DNA from: Deinococcus terrestris
GTDB taxonomy: Bacteria > Deinococcota > Deinococci > Deinococcales > Deinococcaceae
Direction: 5' to 3'
Assembly: GCF_009377345.1 (NCBI RefSeq)
Contig: NZ_WBSL01000001.1
Coordinates: 62,001 to 126,000 of the forward strand
DNA: 64,000 nt
Both the position numbers and the translations under genes were made by a program. The notes beneath the pieces are model-generated. The model saw only the letters and a list, made by a program, of their open reading frames with translations, was not told the origin of the DNA and did no database searches. Each line of letters starts with the position of its first letter. Position 1 is the first letter of the stretch. Below, in pieces: positions 1 through 17,162 of this stretch.

Positions 1-503
<503 letters not shown>

Positions 504-576
504 CCGGCAAGTGTAGAGGGAGGCAAAGCAGGAGGCGGAAGCCGTCGCCTCCGCCCCTCCGGGTTCTTTCTATTCC

Positions 577-1494
<918 letters not shown>

Positions 1495-1709
1495 GGGCGG
1501 CTCCGGCGGGGGGCAGGGGACAGGCAGGGGCGCGGCATCTCAACCGGGGAGGGTAGCACGGAGGGGCGCGGCGTCCGGCCGTCAGGGGTGGACATACATC
1601 AGGCAAAGGCGTTTTGGCCCCCTTTGAAGGGAGCTGGCCTCGAAGCAGAGGGAGGGGTGCTTCTCATCGGCGGCAGACTCCACTGCACTTCGCCCCCGCC
1701 ATGAGAAGA

Positions 1710-1735
1710 GGCCGGACCCGTCCTGGCATCCGGCC
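1710..1735 (-). terminator. Rho-independent terminator downstream of homoisocitrate dehydrogenase
   Basis: A 7-bp stem GGCCGGA/TCCGGCC with a 12-nt loop lies about 17 nt past the dehydrogenase stop and is followed on the minus strand by a pyrimidine-rich TCTTCTC. The plus-strand side also has CCTTTT, so it may work in both directions. Confidence 0.6.
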
Positions 1736-1751
1736 CCTTTTCTGCGCAGCC

Positions 1752-2750
1752 TTACAGCCGTGCGATCACCGCGTCGGTGAATTCCTTCGTCCCGGCGGTG
1801 CCGCCGAGGTCACGGGTGCGCGGCCCCTCGGTAAGCACGGTGTTCACGGCCTCGTCGATGCGGCGGGCCACGTCGTGCGCCCCGATGTGGTCGAGCATCA
1901 GCACCGAGGCCAGCATGGTCGCGGTGGGGTTGGAGATGCCCTGCCCCGCGATGTCGGGGGCCGAGCCGTGCACGCTCTCGAAAATGCCGAACTGGTCGCC
2001 CACGTTCCCGCTCGCGGCGATCCCCAGCCCGCCGACGAGCCCGGCGGCAAGGTCGGAGAGGATGTCCCCGAACATGTTCGTCATGACCATCACGTCGAAC
2101 TGCGAGGGGTTGCGGACAAGCTGCATCGCCGCGTTGTCCACGATCATGGTGTTCGTGCTCAGGCCGTCCACGCCCTGCGTCTGCTCCAGCACGCTGTCCA
2201 TGAACAGGCCCTGGGTCACGGGCAGCACGTTGGCCTTGTGAACCACCGTGAGCTTGCCCCGGCGCTTCAGGGCGAGGTCCACCGCGAACTTGCCGATGCG
2301 GTCGCTGGCCTCCTTGGTGATCACGGTGTCGGCGATGGCTGTGTCGCCGTAGCGCCGCTCCTGCTCGACATAGAGGCCCTGGGTGTTCTCGCGCACGATC
2401 ACGAGGTCCACGTTCTCGTAGGCGCCGGGCACCGGGCGGGTGCGGGTGGGGCGCACGTTGGCGTACAGGTTGTACTTGCGCCGCAGGTGGCGGATCGCGC
2501 CGAAAAAGCCGTCGGGCTTCTCGCCGCTGGGGCTGGTCGCCGCGCCGAACAGGGTCGCGTCGGTATTCTCCACGGCCTCGTAGGTGGCCCCCGGCACGCT
2601 GGTGCCGTGGTCGAGGAAGTACTCGTAGCCTGCCTCGGCCGTCACGTACTCGGCGTCAAGGCCAGCGGCTTCCAGCACGCGGCGGGCGGCAGGGATGACC
2701 TCGTGGCCGATGCCGTCTCCCTCAATCAAACAGATGCGGTACTTCGCCAT
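1752..2750 (-). CDS. hicdh: Homoisocitrate dehydrogenase (lysine biosynthesis, alpha-aminoadipate route)
   Basis: NAD-dependent beta-decarboxylating dehydrogenase converting homoisocitrate to 2-oxoadipate. The 332-residue protein starts with [20 protein letters not shown] and contains [69 protein letters not shown] and [13 protein letters not shown]. These closely follow the Thermus homoisocitrate dehydrogenase and distinguish it from LeuB (three-isopropylmalate) and Icd. The RHLRRKYN region is the substrate-specificity loop, which suggests homoisocitrate and perhaps isocitrate as substrates. TACACT sits 9 nt upstream of the ATG, so the mRNA is probably leaderless. It is monocistronic, separated from mraY by a terminator. 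LeuB remains the alternative, but less likely. Confidence 0.85.
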   Translation of the reverse strand: MAKYRICLIEGDGIGHEVIPAARRVLEAAGLDAEYVTAEAGYEYFLDHGTSVPGATYEAVENTDATLFGAATSPSGEKPDGFFGAIRHLRRKYNLYANVRPTRTRPVPGAYENVDLVIVRENTQGLYVEQERRYGDTAIADTVITKEASDRIGKFAVDLALKRRGKLTVVHKANVLPVTQGLFMDSVLEQTQGVDGLSTNTMIVDNAAMQLVRNPSQFDVMVMTNMFGDILSDLAAGLVGGLGIAASGNVGDQFGIFESVHGSAPDIAGQGISNPTATMLASVLMLDHIGAHDVARRIDEAVNTVLTEGPRTRDLGGTAGTKEFTDAVIARL

Positions 2751-2785
2751 AACCCCGCCAGTGTAAGCGGTGGATGTGCCCCCTG

Positions 2786-3754
2786 TTACCTTGCCCCCAT
2801 CCTCAAAACGTCACCCGCGACGTGACGCGCCAGCAGCGGCCCCAGCAAAAAGCCCTTGCTGCCCAGGCCGGAGAGCCGCCACACGCCGTCCGGCTGCCGC
2901 CCTGCCACCAGCCCAGAGAGCCGGGTGCCGCTCCAGCGCCCGGTCACGTGCACCCCACGCAGGTCGGTCAGCGTGTCCCCCCGGTTCAGCAGCCAGCGGA
3001 GTGAATCGGCGGGCAGGGTCGGGTCCTGCCACGTCGGCGTCGGGGCCTCGAACGTCGCCCCCAGCACGCCTGTCCCCCCCGCCCCCGGCGCGAGGTAGGC
3101 TCCGAAACTCACGGGGAGGGTGGTCGCGGGGCAGTCCAGCGTGAGCAACGTGCCCGCCCGGTGGGTTCCCGCCTCGCCCGCCCGGCCCGACCCCACCGCG
3201 CCGCCGCACCACACCACCGCATCGCCCTGCCGCCGCGAGCCGTCCTCCAGCGTGACCGAGTGGGTATCCCAATCCGTTGCTCGCCCCCGCACGACCTCTG
3301 CCCTGCTCGCGTTCAGTAGCGCCGCGCAGAAGGCCGCGCCGTCCAGCCAGCCCCCTTCCGGGATGAGTAGCGCATGCGGCCAGCCAGGGGAGAGAGGGAC
3401 CGGGAACTCTCCCGGCATCAGCCAGCGGTGGGGGAGGGCCGGGGGAAGGTTCCGAGCGAACTTGGCCCGCGTGCGCTCGTCGGGCACCGGGCGCAGCACG
3501 CCCTCTTGCCCGTGGGGAATGGACCAGCCTGCTGCCTCCAACTCGCGCACCAGCGCCCAGGTCAGCGCGAGGCCCTCTACTGCCCGGCCGTCCACCTGGC
3601 CCGATTGCCCGCGCACCGGGTTGAGCAGCGCGGAAGGCACGTGGCTCGCCGCGTGAACCCCGGCGTCCATCACCGTCACCTGCGCCCCGCCCCGCGCCGC
3701 GAAATACGCCACCGCCGCGCCCGCGACGCCGCCCCCCACGACAAGCACCCTCAC
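2786..3754 (-). CDS. FAD-dependent oxidoreductase, MnmC2-like (tRNA cmnm5s2U processing)
   Basis: The 322-residue protein begins with a beta-alpha-beta dinucleotide fold, [21 protein letters not shown], and is of the D-amino-acid oxidase type throughout. The C-terminal [21 protein letters not shown] resembles the C-terminal oxidase half of E. coli MnmC, which removes the carboxymethyl group from cmnm5s2U34 in tRNA. Its start overlaps the stop of the MnmD-like methyltransferase gene by 4 nt (ATGA), so the two are co-translated, as expected for partners in one modification route. Seen directly: fold signature and gene overlap. The assignment to tRNA rather than a free amino acid is inferred from that neighbour. 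Confidence 0.75.
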   Translation of the reverse strand: MRVLVVGGGVAGAAVAYFAARGGAQVTVMDAGVHAASHVPSALLNPVRGQSGQVDGRAVEGLALTWALVRELEAAGWSIPHGQEGVLRPVPDERTRAKFARNLPPALPHRWLMPGEFPVPLSPGWPHALLIPEGGWLDGAAFCAALLNASRAEVVRGRATDWDTHSVTLEDGSRRQGDAVVWCGGAVGSGRAGEAGTHRAGTLLTLDCPATTLPVSFGAYLAPGAGGTGVLGATFEAPTPTWQDPTLPADSLRWLLNRGDTLTDLRGVHVTGRWSGTRLSGLVAGRQPDGVWRLSGLGSKGFLLGPLLARHVAGDVLRMGAR

Positions 3755-4431
3755 CGCCGCACCGCCCGCAGGTGCTCGCGTTTGCCGGGGGGACCGGGAC
3801 GGCGTTCGACCTCCAGGCCTGCCCCTGTCAGCGCCCGGCGCACATGCCCGGCGGCGCTGTAGGTCGTCAGCACGCCCCCCGGCGCGAGGGCCGAGGCCAG
3901 CCGCCCCACCACCTCCGGCGTCCAGACCTCCGGGTTGCGGGCGGGTGAGAACCCGTCAAGGTAGAGGGCGGTGGCCCACTCCCGAGGAAGCTGCGCCGTC
4001 CGGATGTCCTCGCACCGGACAGTGAGGGAGAGGCCGGGCACCCGAACCGTCAGAGGGGCCGGTCCACCCCATCCCGCCAGCAGCTCCTCCCAGGCGGAAT
4101 GCTCTGAGCCTTCGCCACCCTCGGCCACCTCCCGCAGCAGGTCCACGGGCGCGGGGTCGAATTCGTAGGCCACGTATTCGAGCGGAGCGCCGCGCCGCGC
4201 ACACTCCGCCAGCGTCGCCCGGAAGTTCACGCCCAGCCCGAAGCCCACCTCCAGCACGCGGGGCGTGGGGTGTGCGTGCGTCCCGCTTCCCTCCACGAAC
4301 ACGTGCCGGGCCTGCGCCGCCGCCCCGTGCCGCGAACCGTACGCCTCGCCGTAGCGGGCACTCACGGCGGTGCGCGAGCCGTCGGGCGTGAGCAGGATGG
4401 CCCCGGCGGGGGAAGGGTCGGCGTCGGTCAT
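3751..4431 (-). CDS. mnmD: tRNA 5-methylaminomethyl-2-thiouridine methyltransferase MnmD-like
   Basis: A 226-residue SAM methyltransferase of the DUF752/MnmD type, which methylates nm5s2U34 to mnm5s2U34 in tRNAs reading split codon boxes. The SAM-binding motif [27 protein letters not shown] and the characteristic [16 protein letters not shown] are all present. The start is set at the ATG of MTDADPSP because TATCCT (4440-4445) lies 8 nt upstream; an in-frame ATG 11 codons earlier would fall upstream of the expected transcript start. It forms a two-gene operon with the overlapping FAD oxidase, splitting the functions that E. coli fuses in MnmC. Confidence 0.87.
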   Translation of the reverse strand: MTDADPSPAGAILLTPDGSRTAVSARYGEAYGSRHGAAAQARHVFVEGSGTHAHPTPRVLEVGFGLGVNFRATLAECARRGAPLEYVAYEFDPAPVDLLREVAEGGEGSEHSAWEELLAGWGGPAPLTVRVPGLSLTVRCEDIRTAQLPREWATALYLDGFSPARNPEVWTPEVVGRLASALAPGGVLTTYSAAGHVRRALTGAGLEVERRPGPPGKREHLRAVRR

Positions 4432-4507
4432 CGGCCCGCAGGATAGGGCCTGTCCCCACGGCAAACCGCCCCCGGTGGAATCCGGCGGGCGGCAGGGGAA
4501 CGGCGGG

Positions 4508-4996
4508 TCAGAGCGTCGGGTCTGGATCGAGGGGCGAGGGCATCGTCCGCTCGCGCACCAGCCCCTGGGGGTCCTCCACGGCGAGTTCCTCTCGGCGCAG
4601 GGTGATTTCCTGGGTCTGGGTGTAGACGCGGGCTTCCTTGGCGATTACCACGTCGTTCAGGGGGTAGATCTGCTTTTCGACCAGCGCCCGCTCCTCGTAC
4701 AGCGGAAGCTCGTAGACGCGGCCTACCTCCAGCACCTCGCCGTTGAGGGTGGCCTGCCCCCCGGTGTTCTCGCGCACGGTGATTTCGAGGTGCTCGCGGT
4801 GCAGGGTGATGGGCACGTTCTCCTGCCGCTCGGTGACCACGCGGCGGATGGTGACGGCGCCAACCGTCTCGGGCACGACTTCCACAAGGGCGCGTTCCTC
4901 GTGCAGGCGCAGGCGCTCGATCAGTTCGCGGCGCTCCTCGCGCTCGCGCAGGGCCGCGTCGGTCAGGTGGTCTTGGTCAGGTCTGTGGTCGTCCAT
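4508..4996 (-). CDS. DUF2382 (YsnF/AvaK) domain protein
   Basis: A 162-residue hydrophilic protein with no signal peptide or membrane segment, rich in Glu, Arg and Val. It is built from two similar units of roughly 45 residues, starting [18 protein letters not shown] and [18 protein letters not shown] and each ending in an ITLxREELAV-like strand. This is the pattern of DUF2382, a family associated with general stress proteins of unknown biochemical role. AAAGGA about 8 nt before the ATG can act as a ribosome-binding site. It lies downstream of a second DUF2382 gene on the same strand, with a terminator hairpin between them, so expression may be only partly linked. Confidence 0.75.
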   Translation of the reverse strand: MDDHRPDQDHLTDAALREREERRELIERLRLHEERALVEVVPETVGAVTIRRVVTERQENVPITLHREHLEITVRENTGGQATLNGEVLEVGRVYELPLYEERALVEKQIYPLNDVVIAKEARVYTQTQEITLRREELAVEDPQGLVRERTMPSPLDPDPTL

Positions 4997-5042
4997 GAGG
5001 GGTCCTTTCCGGCCTGGGAAGCCTGGTGGGATGAGCCAAGAA

Positions 5043-5066
5043 GGAGGCGGGGTTGCCCCCGCCTCC
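5043..5066 (-). terminator. Hairpin terminator between the two DUF2382 genes
   Basis: A perfect 10-bp stem, GGAGGCGGGG/CCCCGCCTCC with a 4-nt loop, is followed on the minus strand by TTCTTGG. It lies about 35 nt past the stop of the PRC-barrel gene and 47 nt before the next start, so it may attenuate read-through into the downstream DUF2382 gene. Confidence 0.6.
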
Positions 5067-5101
5067 GCCCCCGCACCTGAGTGGCGGAGGGTCCTGGCTG
5101 C

Positions 5102-5944
5102 TCAGCGGCGACCGTTGTTGCGGTCGGTGTCGGTCATGGTCGTGCTGGTGGTGGTGTCGCCGTCCTGCAGGCGCACTTCACCCGTCTTGTTGACGTCCAG
5201 CACTTCACGGCCCACGGTCTCGGTCACGGTCTGGGTGTCGGTCACGGTGCGCTTGCCGATCTCGACTTCCTCGACCACGTAGGCCTGCTTGTCGACGTTG
5301 GCCCGCTCGGCTTCGAGGTCCACACGCACCGTCGCGCTGTCGGCGCCCAGCACCGCGCCCTCGACGGGACGGGCCTCGGTCACGGGGTGACGCTCGATGA
5401 CGACTTCCTCGCGCTGCAGGCCCACGTTGACCTGCTCCTGACGGGTCTCGACATGCTTGCCAATCTCGACGGCCCCGGCCTTGAAGCGCTCCTTGTTGAC
5501 GACCAGGCGCTCTTCGAGCAGCTGGAGGCGGTCAGGCGTGCGGTAGGCCCGCTCGCGGTAGGTCGTCTCGTCGGTGTCGGCGGCGCGGAGCACGCGCTCG
5601 TTGTTCTGCTGGAAGGTGGTGTCGGTGTAGGTCTGGTCGTAGCGGTACTCGTCGAGGTTCTTGACCTGTTCCTTGGTCAGGTTGTCGAAGTACACGCCGT
5701 TGTCGTCGAAACGGGCGTCGCCCACGGGCACGACGACTTCCTTGGAGGAGAACCAGCCGCCCACGTCGAGGATCAGGTAACGGATGCGGCCGCTGCTGGG
5801 GTCCACCAGCGCGTCGCGGACGGTGCCGATCTTCTCGTTGTTGTACCCGTAGGCGGTGTTGCCGCTGGGGTTGTAAACGCCCGCGTTGTCGTACATGTTG
5901 TCGCGGCTCAGGTCGGACAGGCGCATCAGGTTCATCTGGGTCAT
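5102..5944 (-). CDS. PRC-barrel plus DUF2382 domain protein
   Basis: The 280-residue protein has an N-terminal PRC-barrel (residues about 5-85: [46 protein letters not shown]), a hydrophilic linker, and a DUF2382 region from about residue 140 that again consists of two similar units ([20 protein letters not shown] and [20 protein letters not shown]). PRC-barrels bind RNA or photosynthetic and ribosome-assembly partners in other families; the combination with DUF2382 is common in soil and radiation-tolerant bacteria and is usually stress-linked, but the activity is unknown. GGAGG lies 6 nt before the ATG, a strong ribosome-binding site, so unlike many neighbours this gene has a leadered mRNA. 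Confidence 0.82.
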   Translation of the reverse strand: MTQMNLMRLSDLSRDNMYDNAGVYNPSGNTAYGYNNEKIGTVRDALVDPSSGRIRYLILDVGGWFSSKEVVVPVGDARFDDNGVYFDNLTKEQVKNLDEYRYDQTYTDTTFQQNNERVLRAADTDETTYRERAYRTPDRLQLLEERLVVNKERFKAGAVEIGKHVETRQEQVNVGLQREEVVIERHPVTEARPVEGAVLGADSATVRVDLEAERANVDKQAYVVEEVEIGKRTVTDTQTVTETVGREVLDVNKTGEVRLQDGDTTTSTTMTDTDRNNGRR

Positions 5945-6244
5945 GGGGTGCCTCCGTGAATGAAGTGGTGTTGCTCGGCGTGCAGGGCGAGGGGTTCGCC
6001 CCTACCCGTAGCAGTTTCGCTGGGGGCCTTCCGGCGCGGCTGAGGACCGTCTAAAGCCGCCCCTGGGCAGACCTTGAGCTGAACGTTATGTTCGTCACGC
6101 TGCGGGTGTATGCTCGGCCCATACAGAAGAAGAGATGGTCGCGGTGGCCGTTCGCCCGCCTGTTCGTGCGCTCCTTCTGCTCGCCAGAACGCGCCCTCCG
6201 AACGAAGGTCAGGTGGTTTGTCCGTGCAAGACGGGAGACAGGAC
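5945..6244. promoter_or_regulatory. 300-bp divergent intergenic region
   Basis: The stretch separates the PRC-barrel gene (minus) from the EF-G-like gene (plus) and holds no convincing coding sequence. On the plus strand TATGCT (6109-6114) with TTATGT (6086-6091) 17 bp upstream is a weak but correctly spaced promoter candidate, giving a leader of about 130 nt. GAACGTTATGTTC (6081-6093) is a short imperfect dyad overlapping that candidate -35. On the minus strand I see only the ribosome-binding site, with no clear promoter hexamers. Confidence 0.35.
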
Positions 6245-8248
<2,004 letters not shown>

Positions 8249-8257
8249 GAGGGCGAA

Positions 8258-8305
8258 GGGGAGGCCGGAAAGGAAGTTGCGACCGCGCACCGCGCCCGGC
8301 CTCCC
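8258..8305 (+). terminator. Possible terminator after the EF-G-like gene
   Basis: GGGAGGCCGG and CCGGCCTCCC form a 10-bp stem with a long loop just after the stop codon, but no T-tract follows. The -10 element of the next gene begins 4 nt beyond it. It is weak as an intrinsic terminator. Confidence 0.3.
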
Positions 8306-8321
8306 GCGTACCATTCTCCCC

Positions 8322-9344
<1,023 letters not shown>

Positions 9345-9373
9345 ACCCGCCTGGGCGCGGCATACTGCCCCTC

Positions 9374-10324
<951 letters not shown>

Positions 10325-10328
10325 CGCG

Positions 10329-10487
10329 GTGTTGGACCGCCCGCGAACTTTGGCCCGGTGGCTGAAAGCCGACCTGCTGGCCCCGCCCGTTCCCGCCTCC
10401 GCGCTCAACCCGGTGGACCTGATTCCTGGCCCCCTCCCGGTGTCGAGCCAACTCGACGACCTGCTGCCCCTCCCAGCGGGGCTGTGA
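10329..10487 (+). pseudogene. DUF1232 (YkvA-like) mini-ORF or remnant
   Basis: A 52-codon frame starting with GTG 4 nt after the CPBP stop encodes [39 protein letters not shown] then [26 protein letters not shown] matches the conserved SPIDLIPDFIPVLGYLDDLL core of DUF1232 proteins. Complete members are longer (about 70-130 residues), with a helical N-terminal part and hydrophobic C-terminal helices; here the N-terminal helix is shortened and the protein stops straight after the core. Either a decayed gene or a minimal protein translated by coupling to the protease. Homology of the core is visible; function is not. Confidence 0.5.
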
Positions 10488-10567
10488 TTGGCTCTATGTC
10501 ACCTGCGCTATGGGGACTCTGGCACCTGGGGTCACCCGTTCCGGCTCAGGGGGCTAAAGTGCCCCCG

Positions 10568-11230
10568 ATGGCCCGCTCGCGCCCCACACCTCCCCCACCG
10601 CCCCCTACGGCCCCCCTCGCTGCTGAATTGCTGAGCGGCCCAGCGGCCTTTTTCGAGCGGTTGCGCCAGGTGCCGCCCCTGCCCTGGCGCTACGCCCTGC
10701 CGCCCGTGCTCGCGGCCCTGCTCGGCGGAGTGGTCTACGCCCTGCTGCTGCGGCCCGTGGTGGGGGCGACGGCCGAGGGGGCGGCAGCCTTTGCCTCGTA
10801 CGCGGTCAATGTCTTTGGGACTTTCTTCCTGACCGTGGTGGGCGCGGCGCTGATGACCGGACTGGGCCACCTGGGAGCCGGGCGCGAGGGCCGTGCGCCG
10901 GAAGTCTACGGCGTGTCCTTCGTGCTGCTGCCGCCGCTGTATCTGGCGTTGACGGTGCTGCTGCTGGTGTCGGGAACAGACGTGGCCGTGACCTCTGCGG
11001 ACGCCCTCTCCCAGCGCGAACTGCTGGTAGGGGCGATGCAGGGCAGCCTCGCCCGCGTTACCGTCCTGCTGCTGCTCCTCGCCCCGCTCGCGCAGTTCTT
11101 TCTGGCCTACCGGGGCTTCCTAACCCTGACTGGCGACCGCCGCCGGGCGCTCCTTGGAACCTTGCTGCCTCTCCTCCCCGTGCTGGCGGTGACGGCGTTG
11201 GGGCTGGCGCCGCTGCTGGCGGCCTGGTAA
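10568..11230 (+). CDS. Yip1-like integral membrane protein
   Basis: A 220-residue protein with a proline-rich cytosolic start ([12 protein letters not shown]), then a short amphipathic segment ([20 protein letters not shown]) and five hydrophobic helices. The layout resembles the YIP1/DUF1282 membrane family, whose bacterial role is unknown. The start is the ATG placed 7 nt after TAAAGT (10555-10560); the long in-frame extension upstream has no similarity and crosses a low-quality region. It points toward and ends 52 bp from the convergent DUF456 gene, with no strong terminator between. Confidence 0.65.
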   Translation: MARSRPTPPPPPPTAPLAAELLSGPAAFFERLRQVPPLPWRYALPPVLAALLGGVVYALLLRPVVGATAEGAAAFASYAVNVFGTFFLTVVGAALMTGLGHLGAGREGRAPEVYGVSFVLLPPLYLALTVLLLVSGTDVAVTSADALSQRELLVGAMQGSLARVTVLLLLLAPLAQFFLAYRGFLTLTGDRRRALLGTLLPLLPVLAVTALGLAPLLAAW

Positions 11231-11282
11231 AGCCGTCAGCAGAAAGGCCGGAGCCTCTGCCCCGACCCTCCTGAATTCCCGC

Positions 11283-11783
11283 TCAGCCGAAGATGCTCTT
11301 GCTGGGGTCCCAGAGGCGCGACAGCTCGTAAATCCCGATCAAGAGGTGCAGCACCAGCTTGGCGGCGATCCCGGTGAGCAGCCCCAGCAGGGTGCCCCAG
11401 GCAGCGCGGGTCGCGTCCAGCACAGGCTTTCGCACGACGAACAGTTCCGCGATCAGCGCCCCGGCGAGCGGCCCCACGATCAACCCGACCGGAATGAAGA
11501 TGCCCACCAGCCCGCCGATCAGCGCTCCCCACCCCGCCTGCTTGCTGCCGCCGTAGCGCCGCGCCCCCCACGCCGAGGCCACGTTGTCGATCATGGAGAT
11601 CAGGAAGGTGATGACCGCGAAGGTCAGCAGAAAGGGCAGGTCCGGCCAGGGCTGAAACCCGTCGATGAAGGTAGCAGCGACCGTGCCCGCAAAGATGATC
11701 AGCGTGGCGGGCAGCGCGGGCACGAAGGTGCCGACCATGCCGACGAGCCAGGCGACCAGAAAGACCAGAAAGGCGAGACTCAT
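11283..11783 (-). CDS. DUF456 family membrane protein
   Basis: A 166-residue protein consisting mainly of hydrophobic helices with glycine-rich turns: [20 protein letters not shown] near the N-terminus, then [19 protein letters not shown] and [20 protein letters not shown], the diagnostic DUF456 pattern. No enzymatic function is known. The start is at MSLAFLVFL, because the upstream in-frame sequence is non-conserved and lies inside the divergent neighbour's region. TATCCC lies 7-8 nt upstream of the ATG as a weak -10. Divergent from the AhpD-like gene, 57 bp away. Confidence 0.75.
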   Translation of the reverse strand: MSLAFLVFLVAWLVGMVGTFVPALPATLIIFAGTVAATFIDGFQPWPDLPFLLTFAVITFLISMIDNVASAWGARRYGGSKQAGWGALIGGLVGIFIPVGLIVGPLAGALIAELFVVRKPVLDATRAAWGTLLGLLTGIAAKLVLHLLIGIYELSRLWDPSKSIFG

Positions 11784-11840
11784 ACGCCCCTGGGATACGC
11801 GGGGCGGAGAAGGGGAGTTCCCCGGCGGTAAGCTGTCCCC

Positions 11841-12431
<591 letters not shown>

Positions 12432-12442
12432 GGAGGCCCGCC

Positions 12443-12613
12443 ATGACGAAGAACGACGAAGGCCGCGACCGCAGGCCCCAGCCGCACGACGAGGAACACG
12501 AGCAACTCTCCGAGTCGGCGCAGGACACGCCCCAGCCCTCCCCGGAGGACGAGGCGAGCGGCGACGGCAAGCATGGCCGCCCCAGCGACGACTCCGATCC
12601 CGGCCACAGCTAG
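12443..12613 (+). CDS. Small acidic disordered protein (56 aa)
   Basis: A 56-residue very hydrophilic protein, with almost no hydrophobic residues and many Asp, Glu, Ser, Pro and His ([31 protein letters not shown]). GAGGAGG stands 6 nt before the ATG, one of the strongest ribosome-binding sites in the window, and a terminator follows directly. The composition resembles hydrophilin-like or intrinsically disordered stress proteins. No family recognised. It is co-transcribed with the AhpD-like gene. Confidence 0.7.
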   Translation: MTKNDEGRDRRPQPHDEEHEQLSESAQDTPQPSPEDEASGDGKHGRPSDDSDPGHS

Positions 12614-12623
12614 CAGCCAAAAC

Positions 12624-12657
12624 AGGAGGAGCCAAAGCACTCGCCCCGGCTCCTCCT
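12624..12657. terminator. Bidirectional terminator
   Basis: AGGAGGAGCC/GGCTCCTCCT forms a 10-bp stem with a 14-nt loop between the convergent small protein gene and 3-hydroxybutyryl-CoA dehydrogenase. TTTC follows on the plus strand and TGTTTTGG on the minus strand, so both transcripts may end here. Confidence 0.7.
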
Positions 12658-12670
12658 TTCCCATAGGCGC

Positions 12671-13503
<833 letters not shown>

Positions 13504-13507
<4 letters not shown>

Positions 13508-13709
13508 GGGTTCTCCCTCTCTCTGTCGTGTGATTTAAGGTTCAAGCCATTTGCGGTGAGGGAGGCCTGCAACCGTTGCATGACCCGAGGCCCCACGCCG
13601 TGCAGGGTCCGTATCTGCGCGGGCGTGTAGGCCGTCAAATCTTCCAGCCGGGTAATGCCGAGGTCGCTGAGGGCACGTCGGGCAGGAGCGCCCAGCTTGG
13701 GCAGCTCGG

Positions 13710-13713
<4 letters not shown>
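13504..13713 (-). CDS. Helix-hairpin-helix DNA-binding mini-protein
   Basis: 69 residues comprising [23 protein letters not shown] and [20 protein letters not shown], the two hairpins of a helix-hairpin-helix (RuvA domain 2/PolX N-terminal type) domain that binds DNA backbone non-specifically, with a short charged tail. It overlaps both neighbours by 4 nt (ATGA junctions) and is therefore co-translated with the YciI-like gene upstream and the hydroxyacyl-CoA dehydrogenase downstream, an unexpected setting for a DNA-binding protein. No catalytic residues are visible. Confidence 0.8.
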
Positions 13714-14030
<317 letters not shown>

Positions 14031-14040
14031 GAGGCCCAGC

Positions 14041-15222
<1,182 letters not shown>

Positions 15223-15246
15223 GGGGGAGAGGATAGCGCGGGGCGA

Positions 15247-15579
15247 CTAACGGGCGTTAGGTTCGCGGCCCGGCAGCTCCAGCCAGACGCACCCGGCGAA
15301 GCCCCCACGCTCTGCGGCCTGCTGCGCCCGCAACCGCTCCAATTCCTTCGGCGTCAGGCCATGCCAGGCCGCCAGCGCGTGCAGCACCTCCAGCACGTCT
15401 GCCAGTTCCTCCATCGTGCCGTCCGAGAGGTACTCCCTGACCTCCTCGGTCAGCTTGGCCCGCAGCGCCTCCCCGTACTCGGCGGCGTCCAGCACACGGT
15501 AAGTGCTTGTGGGGAAGAGGCGCGGAATACCGTCGCGGACGAGTTTGCCCCTGGGGACGGGCGGCACGAAGTCGCTCAC
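15247..15579 (-). CDS. Phosphoribosyl-ATP pyrophosphohydrolase-like (MazG-fold) protein
   Basis: A 110-residue helical protein of the COG4997 type: [13 protein letters not shown] at the N-terminus and the EExxD-like metal motif region [28 protein letters not shown]. Such proteins are predicted nucleotide pyrophosphohydrolases that clean up non-canonical NTPs; it is not the histidine-pathway HisE, which has a different motif layout. GTG start 6 nt after TAGCAT (15586-15591), leaderless. That -10 overlaps by two bases the -10 of the divergent ffh gene. Confidence 0.75.
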   Translation of the reverse strand: MSDFVPPVPRGKLVRDGIPRLFPTSTYRVLDAAEYGEALRAKLTEEVREYLSDGTMEELADVLEVLHALAAWHGLTPKELERLRAQQAAERGGFAGCVWLELPGREPNAR

Positions 15580-15585
15580 GTCCCC

Positions 15586-15595
15586 ATGCTAGCCT
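15586..15595. promoter_or_regulatory. Overlapping divergent leaderless -10 elements (ffh and pyrophosphohydrolase)
   Basis: The whole intergenic gap is 22 bp. On plus, TAGCCT (15590-15595) lies 6 nt before the ffh ATG. On minus, TAGCAT (15586-15591) lies 6 nt before the GTG of the neighbour. The two hexamers share the bases at 15590-15591, so one RNA polymerase would exclude the other. Confidence 0.65.
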
Positions 15596-15601
15596 CGACC
15601 C

Positions 15602-16948
<1,347 letters not shown>

Positions 16949-16975
16949 CCTCGCGGCCCGTCTGATTGCCCGGCG

Positions 16976-17004
16976 TTGACGTGGGTGGGGGGGCTGCCTA
17001 TACT
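16976..17004 (+). promoter_or_regulatory. Sigma-70 type promoter of tRNA-Lys
   Basis: TTGACG (16976-16981), a 17-bp spacer and TATACT (16999-17004) give a near-consensus housekeeping promoter. Transcription would start about 7 nt on, roughly 30 nt before the mature tRNA. It begins 28 bp past the ffh stop. Confidence 0.85.
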
Positions 17005-17041
17005 CAGGCCCGCTGCGAACCCCGCAGCCCCCGCCTCCCAC

Positions 17042-17119
<78 letters not shown>

Positions 17120-17120
17120 A

Positions 17121-17149
17121 GGAAAACCCCGCCTCCGCGCGGGGTTTTC
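17121..17149 (+). terminator. Terminator after tRNA-Lys
   Basis: GAAAACCCCGC and GCGGGGTTTTC form an 11-bp stem directly after the tRNA CCA end, with the T-run inside and after the 3' arm. The mirror-image A-run lets it serve the convergent minus-strand gene as well. Confidence 0.85.
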
Positions 17150-17162
17150 TCGTCGGCTCCGC

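Noticed and set aside
6081..6105. Full RDRM/DdrO operator upstream of the EF-G-like gene
   Set aside because: Only the TTATGT half matches; the GACATAA half is absent.
6110..6244. N-terminal extension of the EF-G-like protein
   Set aside because: The first 45 codons have no family similarity and the Shine-Dalgarno supports the later ATG.
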